Under the pieces are notes generated by a model, which had not been told where the DNA came from, searched no databases, and was given only the letters and a program-made list of their open reading frames with translations. Of a DNA stretch of 64,000 nucleotides, positions 9,201 through 17,131 are shown one piece after another. The translations under genes were made by a program, and so were the position numbers. The first letter of the stretch is position 1. The number at the start of each line of letters is the position of its first letter. The DNA lies in contig JAZUIF010000135.1 of the NCBI GenBank assembly GCA_045642085.1, positions 1-64,000 of the forward strand, in the 5' to 3' direction. Source of the DNA: UBA1723 sp045642085. GTDB taxonomy: Bacteria > Bacteroidota > Bacteroidia > Bacteroidales > Paludibacteraceae.

Positions 9201-12200
9201 TGATGGCTCTAGTGATATTGTATGGTACAGAGATGACGAAACTGGTCCTATTAGAGAAGAAGACGCAACACCTAAAGCATCTGACGTGGCCGGATTGGAA
9301 GGAAACTTGACAAAGAAGTATAAAATCAAGCAGGTTAATAGCTTGGGTTGTGAGAGTGCGTTTGTTCCTGTATCTATTGTCGTGTCTGGATATCCTGCCC
9401 CTACAGTAAATGATATGTCTGTATGTGAGAATTCTCCAAACTTAAAAGATACTCTTGCGGCAACCATTAATGGTGTCTCAGGAGGAAACGATGCATCTGA
9501 TTTCAAACTTGTTTGGTATAATAGTAAGGATGACGGAACAATAGATGATTCACATGAGTTTGACAGAATTGAACTGGATCCAACAATTCAGGTGGCATCA
9601 ACTACAGAAAGGGAAAAGAAATACATCTATTATGTACGTCAACGTTTGAAGTCTAATCCTGCTGCTGAAAGTGCTCCTGTGGATGTGACAGTAACTGTCT
9701 ATTCAAATCCTAAACTTGCTGCTGTTGAAACTGCACCAAAGTGTTTGGGTGAGAGCCAGAACTTGAAAGAGATGTTCAATATTGATATTGATAATTGTGA
9801 AGTTCATTATTATGAGAATGGCGTTCAGACAACAGCTGAAGTGACCGAAGCAGGTAAGTATTTAGTGACTGGATCGTATGTGATTAATAAGGGAGAGGCT
9901 GATGAACAGACTTGCTCATCTGAACAGGAAGAACTGACAGTTGTATTCCATGAACTGAAAGCTGATATTACAGGTGATGGGGAGACTTGTCCGAATACTG
10001 CTGTAGATTTAGATTTGGACCTTACATTAGGTGGTGGACTGACAGAAGATAAACTAATCTATTCTTGGTCTAACAACTTAAACAATACAAAGACAAATAC
10101 TAAAACCTACAATACTGGATCTGCTGGCCTTAACAATGCTGGAGACGAGATGACGGTGGCGGTAGAGGTTTCCAGTGCAGCATGTAAAGGCGATAGGGCA
10201 GTGAAGAAAGAGAAGATAATTAAAGTTGGAGATAATCGTCTTGACGGAAAAATTAAATTCTCAGAGACTGATAATTCCCAACCTTTGACTGATGCTATCT
10301 CTTCTAATAACTTGATTTTTAAATCATGTGGAGGTCCGGTTACTGTAGAACTTTTTGATGTGGTGAACAAAAAAGGAAGGAATTATGAGTTGAGTGGTAC
10401 AGAATCAAGTGCCGGAATGTTCACTGATGAAACAGCTGGTTATGCAAAATTAAGCCTTGGAATCGGATCCTACACGGTATCTTATACTAACGGATGTCCT
10501 GCAAAGTTCTCGTTCAAGATTGTCGACAATAGTGCCAAGGCAAACTCTCGAAGTGATGTTATGACAAAATGTGAGAAAGAAGATTGGTGGACTGAGATTG
10601 TAAATTTCGAAGGTCCAAGCAATACTATTATTGAGTGGCAGCATGATGGAACTAAAATTGATGGACAGACAGGAAAAAAATTATCCTATAGAGAAGTCAA
10701 TCCATCTAATAGTGGCGTCTACTCATTCTCTTTGTTGTCTGATGGATGTAGATTCGACAATGTTATTGCTAATGGTGACAAACTTTCAGTTAAACCTATA
10801 GCAAAGTTTGATAAGACATCATTTAAGAATAAATATGAAGTGATAAATGGTGAACCACTTTCTATCAATATCGGATTTATGGAGCCGTCTTCCTCGAATG
10901 ATATCGCGGATGGTGTCAAATGGACTGGTTATTCCAACCCTAATGGACTATCTTTAACTATTCCGTCGGTAGAACGTGTTTATAATATCCATGTGACTGC
11001 AGAAAACGACTTGTATTGCAAAGCGGACACAGATATCGTAGTTGATGTCGACGCACGTTTGAAAATGGAGGCAAAACTTGATGAATACGTCATGTGTGAA
11101 GGTGAAACACATCAACTTATCATTGATACAACAGGTACAGGAACTGTGTTGCATCCGGGACTAGTTTTGAAGGCAACTGAGACTATTGGAACAGGAAATC
11201 CTAAAGTATTGGAACTTAAAGAAAACCAAGGCAAACTTGTTGCCAATATCAGTCCAAGTGCAGATGCTTCATATAATGTCGTCTATACGTACCCAGTAGG
11301 GCCTCAGGACTCAAGTCTTTCTACTCCGCTTGAAATGAGAGTTTATGAGGCTACTAATGTGGATTTCACGCTTCCTGATCCAGTTTGTGGTGATGGAACT
11401 GAGTCGATCACAATTACAGTGACTCCGAATGCATCTGTAGAACAACTTGATTGGAGTGGTAACCCTGCTGGAGAAGTGTCTGGAAGTATGACTGGAGCAA
11501 CAATCACACCGATTTTTGATGGCTCAGATGTGGAGTCAATCACAAAACAATATAAGGTTGTAGCTAAGAATCAGTATTGTGAACCTAACACATTCTTCAT
11601 TCCTGTTGTGGTGTACAAACCACTTGAAGGGCATATTGTCGCACCATCTGTGATATGTGAGTTCGACAATCTTCATCTTGACGCATCTTCTTACCACGCA
11701 GAAACTTACGCGTGGTTGTATGAGGAGAAAAATGAGACTCTAGATGGAGCAACACCATCACTTATTCCAGATCCAGATTTTGCTAACTTCACTTTACATA
11801 TGACAAGAGGTGTATGTAATGCGGATGATAATATCAAAGTAAAAGTAGTGAGTGCTCCTGTTGTCACAGATGTCGACTCTCTCGATTATAGGACAATCCA
11901 AATCCAAATTGAAGAGAATGGATCAACAGGACCATACATGTATATTATCGATGGTAATGAGAACAGTAGCAATGTGACAGAGTCGCTTCGCAGTAATGTC
12001 CCATATGGAAAACATAATCTTAGAGTCGTCGATCAGTTTGGTTGTAAGTACGACACTACATTTATGGTCAATTATCCTGAACTTGAGATTCCAATATTCA
12101 TAACACCAGATGGCAATGGAGAGAATGATAAATTTGTAGTCAAAGGATTGGCAGACGGTTTCCCTGATGCTGTTGTGACAATCTATGATCGTTGGGGTAA

Positions 12201-12348
12201 AATGCTTGCAAAATATAGGGCAGGTGATGATTCTGATTGGGATGGTATTTATAATGGTAATAAGATGCCATCAACAGATTATTGGTATGAAATTGATATT
12301 GATGATATCGATAAAACGTATACTGGCCATTTTACGTTGTTAAGGTAG
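6211..12348 (+). CDS. Large T9SS-exported surface protein (2,045 aa)
   Basis: The protein starts with a signal peptide (MKKSVLSLICCLELIHTMNLYA, then ASC). The body is a chain of beta-rich, cysteine-pair modules of Ig, PKD or SprB-like character; recurring patterns include a YxWxxN-type strand and a terminal NGC or DGC before each module border. The last 90 residues are a type B T9SS sorting domain (gliding motility C-terminal domain, CHU_C): IFITPDGNGENDKFVV, then VTIYDRWGKMLAKY, WDGIYNGNKMPSTDYWYEI and a final GHFTLLR. By family knowledge such proteins are exported by T9SS and held on or released from the cell surface. A rho-independent terminator follows. No enzymatic domain was recognised. 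In style it is a short relative of the giant protein that begins at 30144. An adhesive or structural role is inferred. Confidence 0.88.
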   Translation: MKKSVLSLICCLELIHTMNLYAASCVLGGSDFETSDELFNPQLSNDKDGWFNKDVDKLLKEKCGTSCHYNIAVSEAVHVGMASDIISTSAGVNAKWEDYTTKNITATSKGFAGIVANPRTISPYLNEGSGSNQFVFYGNGQNVSVLTYELSGLVPNSTVVISVDVYNLMSPENLEKALQVMNEGVTAPADKVTEIKLGRRLSFTNESLTPGSGEFTAPAPQLSVSTSMQTGMMAPGNRKTTNRLDWGEMQTLTLSAKADNGGNVTFYFTGSNADFGALSIDNLRVEGEIEPTIRLVGNPCPKMSAVLKLNSVYPEGTTYSWKENTTGETSSDPSMIFFPPNPDDYMVSCTVTTPDGCESSTSHKFTVGECCDDGNGNPMALTDIYLDDFGRFSGSTYIYRDNKGQEQTVKATEILVGTGNHGYCIDDQLNKGDAFAKELEFSGKNFRNGAYAIATENAYNSPSTMFDASGEKGGAFLQIDMKGDGWMDKVVYEREIPNLCSERLISFSAAVGAINKAPSAGSTNATIQVRLVDARTNDVILADGLPIEDTYVLDKVGWVEPRKKYEFKLPSGVESVKIQIISKEDDYKAAQRGDIALDDIAFRVCTPPNVEVVASSRNEDLLNLCTGDELVLEAKIKAKEYFEKPRAGYLFQFTKKDLDDPFFDPIDDWEDLGEVQYEDTYTISDPVTHKAFVGVDNKEKVRFRVVVGEYEYLKNQRSLWETLDELSPCRNISFSTIPVEVALNCDMCEPVDKASIISADPSTLVTVNGNQEKEVILCPGEVANLTTEAFAPANSAAMGISAGSVNEPRKYVASWHRGSKSARGIAGAGSAPGDPVSFYNVTWEDSDWYYLLVKDIEFPDEDGKRCWRWDSIHVIAGNSPTEKLVDPATFCEGTMTENDEPSKEINGYNIDWYDGADTIMANHISAPIVREVTRDISPKSFWYVLNDENGCRGKVEKYTVSAQRVDNPTASTISYILAEVENGALKPTDKAPLAIVGDGSSDIVWYRDDETGPIREEDATPKASDVAGLEGNLTKKYKIKQVNSLGCESAFVPVSIVVSGYPAPTVNDMSVCENSPNLKDTLAATINGVSGGNDASDFKLVWYNSKDDGTIDDSHEFDRIELDPTIQVASTTEREKKYIYYVRQRLKSNPAAESAPVDVTVTVYSNPKLAAVETAPKCLGESQNLKEMFNIDIDNCEVHYYENGVQTTAEVTEAGKYLVTGSYVINKGEADEQTCSSEQEELTVVFHELKADITGDGETCPNTAVDLDLDLTLGGGLTEDKLIYSWSNNLNNTKTNTKTYNTGSAGLNNAGDEMTVAVEVSSAACKGDRAVKKEKIIKVGDNRLDGKIKFSETDNSQPLTDAISSNNLIFKSCGGPVTVELFDVVNKKGRNYELSGTESSAGMFTDETAGYAKLSLGIGSYTVSYTNGCPAKFSFKIVDNSAKANSRSDVMTKCEKEDWWTEIVNFEGPSNTIIEWQHDGTKIDGQTGKKLSYREVNPSNSGVYSFSLLSDGCRFDNVIANGDKLSVKPIAKFDKTSFKNKYEVINGEPLSINIGFMEPSSSNDIADGVKWTGYSNPNGLSLTIPSVERVYNIHVTAENDLYCKADTDIVVDVDARLKMEAKLDEYVMCEGETHQLIIDTTGTGTVLHPGLVLKATETIGTGNPKVLELKENQGKLVANISPSADASYNVVYTYPVGPQDSSLSTPLEMRVYEATNVDFTLPDPVCGDGTESITITVTPNASVEQLDWSGNPAGEVSGSMTGATITPIFDGSDVESITKQYKVVAKNQYCEPNTFFIPVVVYKPLEGHIVAPSVICEFDNLHLDASSYHAETYAWLYEEKNETLDGATPSLIPDPDFANFTLHMTRGVCNADDNIKVKVVSAPVVTDVDSLDYRTIQIQIEENGSTGPYMYIIDGNENSSNVTESLRSNVPYGKHNLRVVDQFGCKYDTTFMVNYPELEIPIFITPDGNGENDKFVVKGLADGFPDAVVTIYDRWGKMLAKYRAGDDSDWDGIYNGNKMPSTDYWYEIDIDDIDKTYTGHFTLLR

Positions 12349-12370
12349 ACGTTGAAATTAGATTAAATGA

Positions 12371-12434
12371 AAAGTGACACAAAGTACACTGAGATAAATT
12401 GATTTTCAGGTGCTTTGTGTCGCTTTCTTTTTGT
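12371..12434 (+). terminator. Rho-independent terminator of the 2,045-aa gene
   Basis: AAAGTGACACAAAG (12371-12384) pairs with CTTTGTGTCGCTTT (12413-12426), one G-U pair, followed by CTTTTTGTTTT. The loop is 28 bases. It lies between two convergent genes and could serve both. Confidence 0.75.
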
Positions 12435-12442
12435 TTTGGTGT

Positions 12443-14104
12443 TTATAGCACATCCGCTTCTGAACAGATGCCATCGTATGCCTTTTCGCAGAAACAGATG
12501 GCGATACCGTGGTCGGGGTCGCATTCGCACTCGCCAGTAATTGCTATGTCAGGGCTGCAAGTTTCTTCTGCAAGTTTTGTCATCAAGCGGACAGTGGAAA
12601 GGGACACTTCTTTAAAGAGGTCGGTCTTTTCAATAAGTTCGTAGTCCACATAGTCGTCTTTATCCTCATCGTAATAGCAGGAATTTTCATAATGAGCATT
12701 GCAGTACTCAAGTACCTCGTCGGCAATATGTGAGGTGTCGTATTCATTTGTCAGCCACAGTAGCAGATCCACTTCTTGCTCGGTCAGCTTGCCGTTGCGA
12801 ATCTCTTCGTCTTCATAATCATCAACCTTATATTCATCTCGCTCAACACTATATGAATCCAACTCACCAAGAAGATTCAAATAGATTGTATCCCATTCGT
12901 ACCATTCTGTCTTGGTGCGGGTGGCAATGACATCGGCATAGTTATATAAAATATTAATCGAAGCCGCAAACTGCACGTCGCCATCGGAAAGGATTATAGT
13001 TTTTGATCCACCCATCCATCCGTAGTTGCCCTGACGGTCGATGAATAAAACTTTCGGGTAAATAGGGCTGCTATAGTTGTATACTTCTTTTGCTTTATCT
13101 TCCACCGCCTTGAAGAAGTCGCCTTCCTTTTCCTTATACTCGGCATACGCCTTGCGTTGTGCGTTGGTCATCTTGCCGTCCTTTGTGCCTTCCAGTTCAA
13201 TGGTCAGTGCGGTTTCCTTGCCATTGAAGTTAGCCGTGATTCGGCCCTCCCATCTTTTTTTGCCGGTATAGACAAGTTCGCCAAAGTCGTCATCGTGAAT
13301 TTCGCCATAGGCAAGTGGTATTTCAGACAACTGATACCATGTCGTTTTTGTACACTTCCATAAATAGTTGCCCTCTCTATCAATGTAGAGTGTTTTGGGT
13401 AATAACTGGCTTTTGGAAGGTTCTAAGTATTTTGTAAAGAAAACCTCTTTGTGCGCTAAGTATTCTGTATACGCCTTCTGCTGAGCCTCGGTGATTCCCT
13501 CGTCGACTCCACCCTCAATTTCAATCTCAAGATTCTCTGGTTTACCAAAGAAAGAATTGATCTCCAGACCTTTCCAAGTATTCTTGCCATCGTGAACAAG
13601 CAGACCGACTGTAGGATCATTAAGTTTGTGGAGATTCTCAAGTTGAGGTAAAGTGATGACACGAGGCTCGGATTCTGATAATAAGATAGCCAAATCATTC
13701 TCGTCATCCCAACAGCATCCAAAGGCATAGCCAAAACTTCCGTCTCTGCAAATGAATAGATACCACAATTCAATCATCTGATACAATTGTTTCTCTGTGA
13801 CAACGTCCTTATGGTCGTTTTCATCTAAATCAGTAATAGTACGAGCAATTAACTCATAGTTCCATTTGTAGTGTTCCAAGAGATAATCCGTCACACAACT
13901 TTTATACTTTTCTTCATTCTGCAGATAAGTATTATAAGCTTCTCTTTGCACATCTAGAATACCTTCTTTGTTGTTATCCTGAATTGCAAACAACAACTCT
14001 CCATCGGAATTAAGAACTGGAGTGTCGAAACATCCAACCCAAGATCTCGATCCTTCTTGATATTCTAATTCTCCTAAAACCTCATCATTTATAATGTCTT
14101 CCAT
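12443..14104 (-). CDS. Triple-repeat DUF6985-like cytoplasmic protein
   Basis: This acidic 553-residue protein has no signal peptide or membrane segment. It contains three copies of a module of about 85-100 residues, starting near residues 7, 165 and 280. Each has the pattern 'G-E/L-L-x-Y/H ... W-x-G ... L/E-I-x-x ... Q-x-x-A-Y-x-x-Y', for example FGELVYTGKKRWEGRI with MTNAQRKAYAEY, and VGLLVHDGKNTWKGLEI with ITEAQQKAYTEY. This resembles DUF6985/DUF2262-type domains found in many Bacteroidota and Firmicutes, sometimes in polymorphic-toxin immunity loci. No toxin gene is next to it. The C-terminal 60 residues hold a cysteine cluster (GECECDPDHGIAICFCEKA) that might bind metal. The function is unknown and the family assignment is from memory of the pattern. 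Confidence 0.7.
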   Translation of the reverse strand: MEDIINDEVLGELEYQEGSRSWVGCFDTPVLNSDGELLFAIQDNNKEGILDVQREAYNTYLQNEEKYKSCVTDYLLEHYKWNYELIARTITDLDENDHKDVVTEKQLYQMIELWYLFICRDGSFGYAFGCCWDDENDLAILLSESEPRVITLPQLENLHKLNDPTVGLLVHDGKNTWKGLEINSFFGKPENLEIEIEGGVDEGITEAQQKAYTEYLAHKEVFFTKYLEPSKSQLLPKTLYIDREGNYLWKCTKTTWYQLSEIPLAYGEIHDDDFGELVYTGKKRWEGRITANFNGKETALTIELEGTKDGKMTNAQRKAYAEYKEKEGDFFKAVEDKAKEVYNYSSPIYPKVLFIDRQGNYGWMGGSKTIILSDGDVQFAASINILYNYADVIATRTKTEWYEWDTIYLNLLGELDSYSVERDEYKVDDYEDEEIRNGKLTEQEVDLLLWLTNEYDTSHIADEVLEYCNAHYENSCYYDEDKDDYVDYELIEKTDLFKEVSLSTVRLMTKLAEETCSPDIAITGECECDPDHGIAICFCEKAYDGICSEADVL

Positions 14105-14223
14105 AGTTTCTATTTTGGTTTTGTTGTATTAAAAAAATTGAAATGATATGAGCTTCGTTCTTATCTGAAATTTATGTAGTTTGAATTTTATATGTCATAA
14201 TAGTTGCTGGTTTATTTACGAAA

Positions 14224-14254
14224 CAAAAATAGTGTTTGTATTGTAAACATGCAA
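14224..14254 (-). promoter_or_regulatory. Promoter with -33 and -7 elements
   Basis: Reading the minus strand, TTG (14252-14254), a 20-base spacer, then TATTTTTG (14224-14231) give an almost ideal Bacteroidota promoter. Transcription would begin near 14217, leaving an AT-rich leader of about 113 bases before the DUF6985-like gene. Confidence 0.75.
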
Positions 14255-14340
14255 GAAAATACGTAATATTTACATAAATATATTTTGATGCTTGTTTCCA
14301 GTGCTATTATAATCAGTCATTATTTAGGACAGAGCCATAT

Positions 14341-14374
14341 AAAAACAACAAAAGGTCGGATTTCTCCGACCTTT
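14341..14374 (-). terminator. purA-distal intergenic terminator
   Basis: AAAGGTCGGA and TCCGACCTTT (14351-14360, 14365-14374) form a 10-bp stem with a four-base loop. On the minus strand it is followed by TGTTGTTTTT. It lies 22 bases past the purA stop codon, so it ends purA transcripts. Confidence 0.88.
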
Positions 14375-14395
14375 CGTGTCTATGATATGTTTTAA

Positions 14396-15679
14396 TTAGT
14401 CTTCTGCTGTGTAGCGAACGATTGTCTGCTCACGGTCTGGACCAACAGAAACGATCTTGATTGGAACTTCTAGGTAATCCTCTAAGAAGTCAAGATAGTC
14501 GTTGTATTCTGCAGGGAATTCTGAAGTCTTCTTAGTCTTAGTCATATCCTTCTTCCAACCCTTGAACTCTTTGTATACTGGAGTGAAGTTAGTCTCCTTG
14601 ATATCGAATGGGAACTCGTCAGTCTCCTCACCGTTGATGTTGTAAGCTACGCAAGCCTTGATTGTTTCGAAATCGTCAAGAACATCGCTCTTCATCATAA
14701 TCAACTTAGTTACACCGTTGATCATAACTGCATACTTCAACGCTACAAGGTCGATCCAACCACATCTTCTCTCACGGCCAGTTACAGCACCGTACTCATG
14801 ACCAAGATCACGGATCTTCTTGCCAGTCTCGTCGAACAACTCAGTTGGGAATGGACCTGCACCTACACGAGTACAGTAAGCCTTGAAGATACCGTAAACA
14901 TCACCGATCTTACGTGGAGCGATACCTAGACCAGTACATGCACCAGCACAGATTGTGTTTGATGATGTTACGAATGGGTAAGAACCGAAGTCAACGTCAA
15001 GCATTGTACCCTGAGCACCCTCAGCAAGGATCGACTTACCTTCTTCCAAAGTGTCGTTCAAGAAATACTCGCTATCGATGAAAACGAACTCTCTCAACTT
15101 CTTGACACCTTCCAACCAAGCGGCTTCAATCTCTTTGAACTCCTGCTCGTATTCGAAGTTGTAGTGAGAAAGAATCTCCTTATGACGTGCGATTGCCTTA
15201 GCATACTTCTCCTCGAAGTTTACAAGCAAATCACCAACTCTCAAACCGTTACGAGAAATCTTGTCAGTGTATGTTGGGCCGATACCCTTACCTGTTGTTC
15301 CAATCTTACCAGCACCTTTAGCCATCTCATAAGCCTTGTCCAAAAGACGGTGTGTAGGAAGGATTAGGTGTGCTTTCTTAGATATGTATAGGCGCTCTGT
15401 CAAATTATGACCTGAAGTTTCAAGCTCCTCAACTTCTTTCTTGAACAATGCTGGATCAAGCACTACGCCATTACCGATTACATTGACCTTACCACCCTGG
15501 AAAATTCCTGATGGAACTGATCTAAGCACGTATTTCTGGCCTTCAAACTCAAGTGTGTGTCCTGCATTCGGACCTCCTTGAAAGCGTGTTACGACATCAT
15601 AGTTTGGCGTCAATACGTCTACTACTTTTCCTTTACCCTCGTCGCCCCATTGCAAACCGAGTAAAACATCTACTTTCAT
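14396..15679 (-). CDS. purA: Adenylosuccinate synthetase
   Basis: PurA joins IMP and aspartate using GTP to form adenylosuccinate, the first committed step of AMP synthesis. The 427-residue length is standard. Near the N-terminus stands the P-loop-like GLQWGDEGKGKVVD with the catalytic aspartate, followed by GGPNAGHT, which carries the catalytic histidine. Further conserved segments are GTTGKGIGPTYTDKISRNG, EGAQGTMLDVDFG, TRVGAGPFPTEL and GRERRCGWIDLVAL. The gene stands alone, with its own terminator and a likely promoter about 100 bases upstream. Nothing looks abnormal. Confidence 0.98.
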   Translation of the reverse strand: MKVDVLLGLQWGDEGKGKVVDVLTPNYDVVTRFQGGPNAGHTLEFEGQKYVLRSVPSGIFQGGKVNVIGNGVVLDPALFKKEVEELETSGHNLTERLYISKKAHLILPTHRLLDKAYEMAKGAGKIGTTGKGIGPTYTDKISRNGLRVGDLLVNFEEKYAKAIARHKEILSHYNFEYEQEFKEIEAAWLEGVKKLREFVFIDSEYFLNDTLEEGKSILAEGAQGTMLDVDFGSYPFVTSSNTICAGACTGLGIAPRKIGDVYGIFKAYCTRVGAGPFPTELFDETGKKIRDLGHEYGAVTGRERRCGWIDLVALKYAVMINGVTKLIMMKSDVLDDFETIKACVAYNINGEETDEFPFDIKETNFTPVYKEFKGWKKDMTKTKKTSEFPAEYNDYLDFLEDYLEVPIKIVSVGPDREQTIVRYTAED

Positions 15680-15784
15680 TCTTTTATTTTATTGTATTTC
15701 AGATTCTTATGTATGGTATAGCTGAAACATAGTTCACTGCTACACACAAAACGGCTGTAAATATGGCAATTTTTTTTGACCTGA

Positions 15785-15792
15785 CAAAGCTA
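15785..15792 (-). promoter_or_regulatory. Probable purA -7 box (TAGCTTTG)
   Basis: On the minus strand TAGCTTTG fits TAnnTTTG. Transcription would start near 15778 and give purA a leader of about 100 bases. No TTG is visible at -33. The upstream gene ends at 15851, so the promoter fits between the two genes. Confidence 0.55.
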
Positions 15793-15850
15793 AATTTTAA
15801 TTTTTAGCGATTTTCAGAGTGTTGACCTTAAACTTGTTTCTTCTAAATAA

Positions 15851-16852
15851 TCAAAGATATTTTGCAATAATACTTATATCTATATGCAACCTTTCTGCTA
15901 TTTCTGAAGGTGAATTGCCTGTGTCGACAAGGATTTTGATCATGTTTCGAAGCATGTCGTCTTGCTGAGCCAACTGTTCGGTTTGTTGAGCCAACTGTTC
16001 ACCTTGTTGAGCCAACTGTTCACCTTGCTGAGCCAACTGTTCGGTTTGCTCAGCAATTTGTTCACATTGTTCTATAATGGTTTTCTTTTGAGAAAGAACT
16101 TCTGTATCTAGATTCTCTAATTCAGAGAAAATTTCGTCTTCGATATTCATAGCCATACGAATATCGGTGAAAGTAGTTGCTGCCGTTAGACGATTGATGA
16201 TTCTTTCCATATCTTTATCGTTTGATATGTCGCGACCTGAAACTGATACGAATTGAGGATCTCCTTCCTGAGTGTAGGTTTGGTCGAAAATCGACATGAT
16301 TTTTTCAACTCTGTTTCGTGCCTTACCATTTAAATAAGGTACTTGAACAATGATGCTGTCGTGAGTCAGACTCTCAACAAAATCATTAGGAACTCCTTCT
16401 GTGATTTCGTTGGAATCATAGTCGAGGTACTTACGACTGACATAGATTATGGGTTCTGTGATTTCCCCGACTTTGTGTCCGAGTATGTAGATTGAAACTA
16501 TCGGTAATGACATTCCGTTTGCATCTACATTTCTTTTGCTTTCGTACTGCACTCCTAAATATTGACGGAATCGTGTGATTTCTGTGCTCCTCCATGTCTT
16601 CTGCACCTCTATCAATATCAATCTTTCTTTGCCGTTTTTCTCACGAACAACAGCACCAAAATCGATGCGGAATATTGATATGCGACCATTCTCATTGTTG
16701 CAGTTTGTGTACTCATTTGGACGCATCTCGACACTTACAATGTCTTTCTTTAATAATGCAGACAACAACGTACGAGCAATAACCTCGTCTTCCATCATAA
16801 ACTTAAATACGCTGTCGTATAAGGGATTCGCTATAAAACTTTGTTTTTTCAT
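15851..16852 (-). CDS. Rpn/PD-(D/E)XK transposase-like nuclease family protein
   Basis: The 333-residue protein starts like the PDDEXK nuclease-family transposase group (Rpn, PF12784): ANPLYDSVFKFMMEDEVIA, then RIDFGAVV and ILIEVQKTW, the D and E-x-Q-K of a nuclease core near residues 64 and 80. Residues about 100-150 match the family (FRQYLGVQYES, VSIYILGHKVGE). A C-terminal coiled region is built of seven-residue EQLAQQG repeats (residues about 260-296), then a short helical tail (SPSEIAERLHIDISIIAKYL) resembling a helix-turn-helix or resolvase-like end. E. coli Rpn proteins promote recombination and nick DNA; whether this protein moves DNA is unknown. No inverted-repeat ends were seen around it. 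Confidence 0.85.
   Translation of the reverse strand: MKKQSFIANPLYDSVFKFMMEDEVIARTLLSALLKKDIVSVEMRPNEYTNCNNENGRISIFRIDFGAVVREKNGKERLILIEVQKTWRSTEITRFRQYLGVQYESKRNVDANGMSLPIVSIYILGHKVGEITEPIIYVSRKYLDYDSNEITEGVPNDFVESLTHDSIIVQVPYLNGKARNRVEKIMSIFDQTYTQEGDPQFVSVSGRDISNDKDMERIINRLTAATTFTDIRMAMNIEDEIFSELENLDTEVLSQKKTIIEQCEQIAEQTEQLAQQGEQLAQQGEQLAQQTEQLAQQDDMLRNMIKILVDTGNSPSEIAERLHIDISIIAKYL
15967..16071 (-). repeat. Five 21-bp tandem repeats inside the Rpn-like gene
   Basis: Units start at 15967, 15988, 16009, 16030 and 16051. The first four share GAGCCAACTGTTC on the plus strand and the fifth is diverged. Being 21 bp, changes in copy number keep the frame and lengthen or shorten the coiled EQLAQQG stretch by seven residues at a time. 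Confidence 0.9.
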
Positions 16853-17106
16853 ATTTGTTTTAATGTTACTAAACCAATATTTAATGCAAAAATCTAAAAA
16901 TTATATGAATAATCCAAATTAGCATGTGATTTTTTGTTGTTTGTCTAATTGCTATCTTTATTATGAAACTAGTGATTTGCTTTTTTTTGCCCTTTTCATC
17001 GACTTTTATCGTAGACATTATTCCCAATTATAGTGGTATTTTTCCCTTTTCCATGTTTTGCAAAATCTTTACTGTATATTGCCTATACAACTTCTAGTTT
17101 TAATCC

Positions 17107-17114
17107 TATATTTG
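17107..17114 (+). promoter_or_regulatory. -7 promoter box (TATATTTG)
   Basis: TATATTTG fits TAnnTTTG and lies 17 bases before the ATG at 17132, so the leader is about 12 bases. It lies inside an upstream extension of the reading frame and thereby excludes earlier start codons. The 279-bp gap before it, shared with the divergent Rpn-like gene, shows only AT-rich DNA. Confidence 0.65.
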
Positions 17115-17131
17115 TGAAAAAACAATACGAC

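Noticed and set aside
8931..9506. Minus-strand frame of 191 codons
   Set aside because: It is the shadow of the 2,045-residue plus-strand gene, whose protein is continuous and domain-supported.
15851..16852. Complete transposon around the Rpn-like gene
   Set aside because: No terminal inverted repeats or target duplications were seen at its borders.
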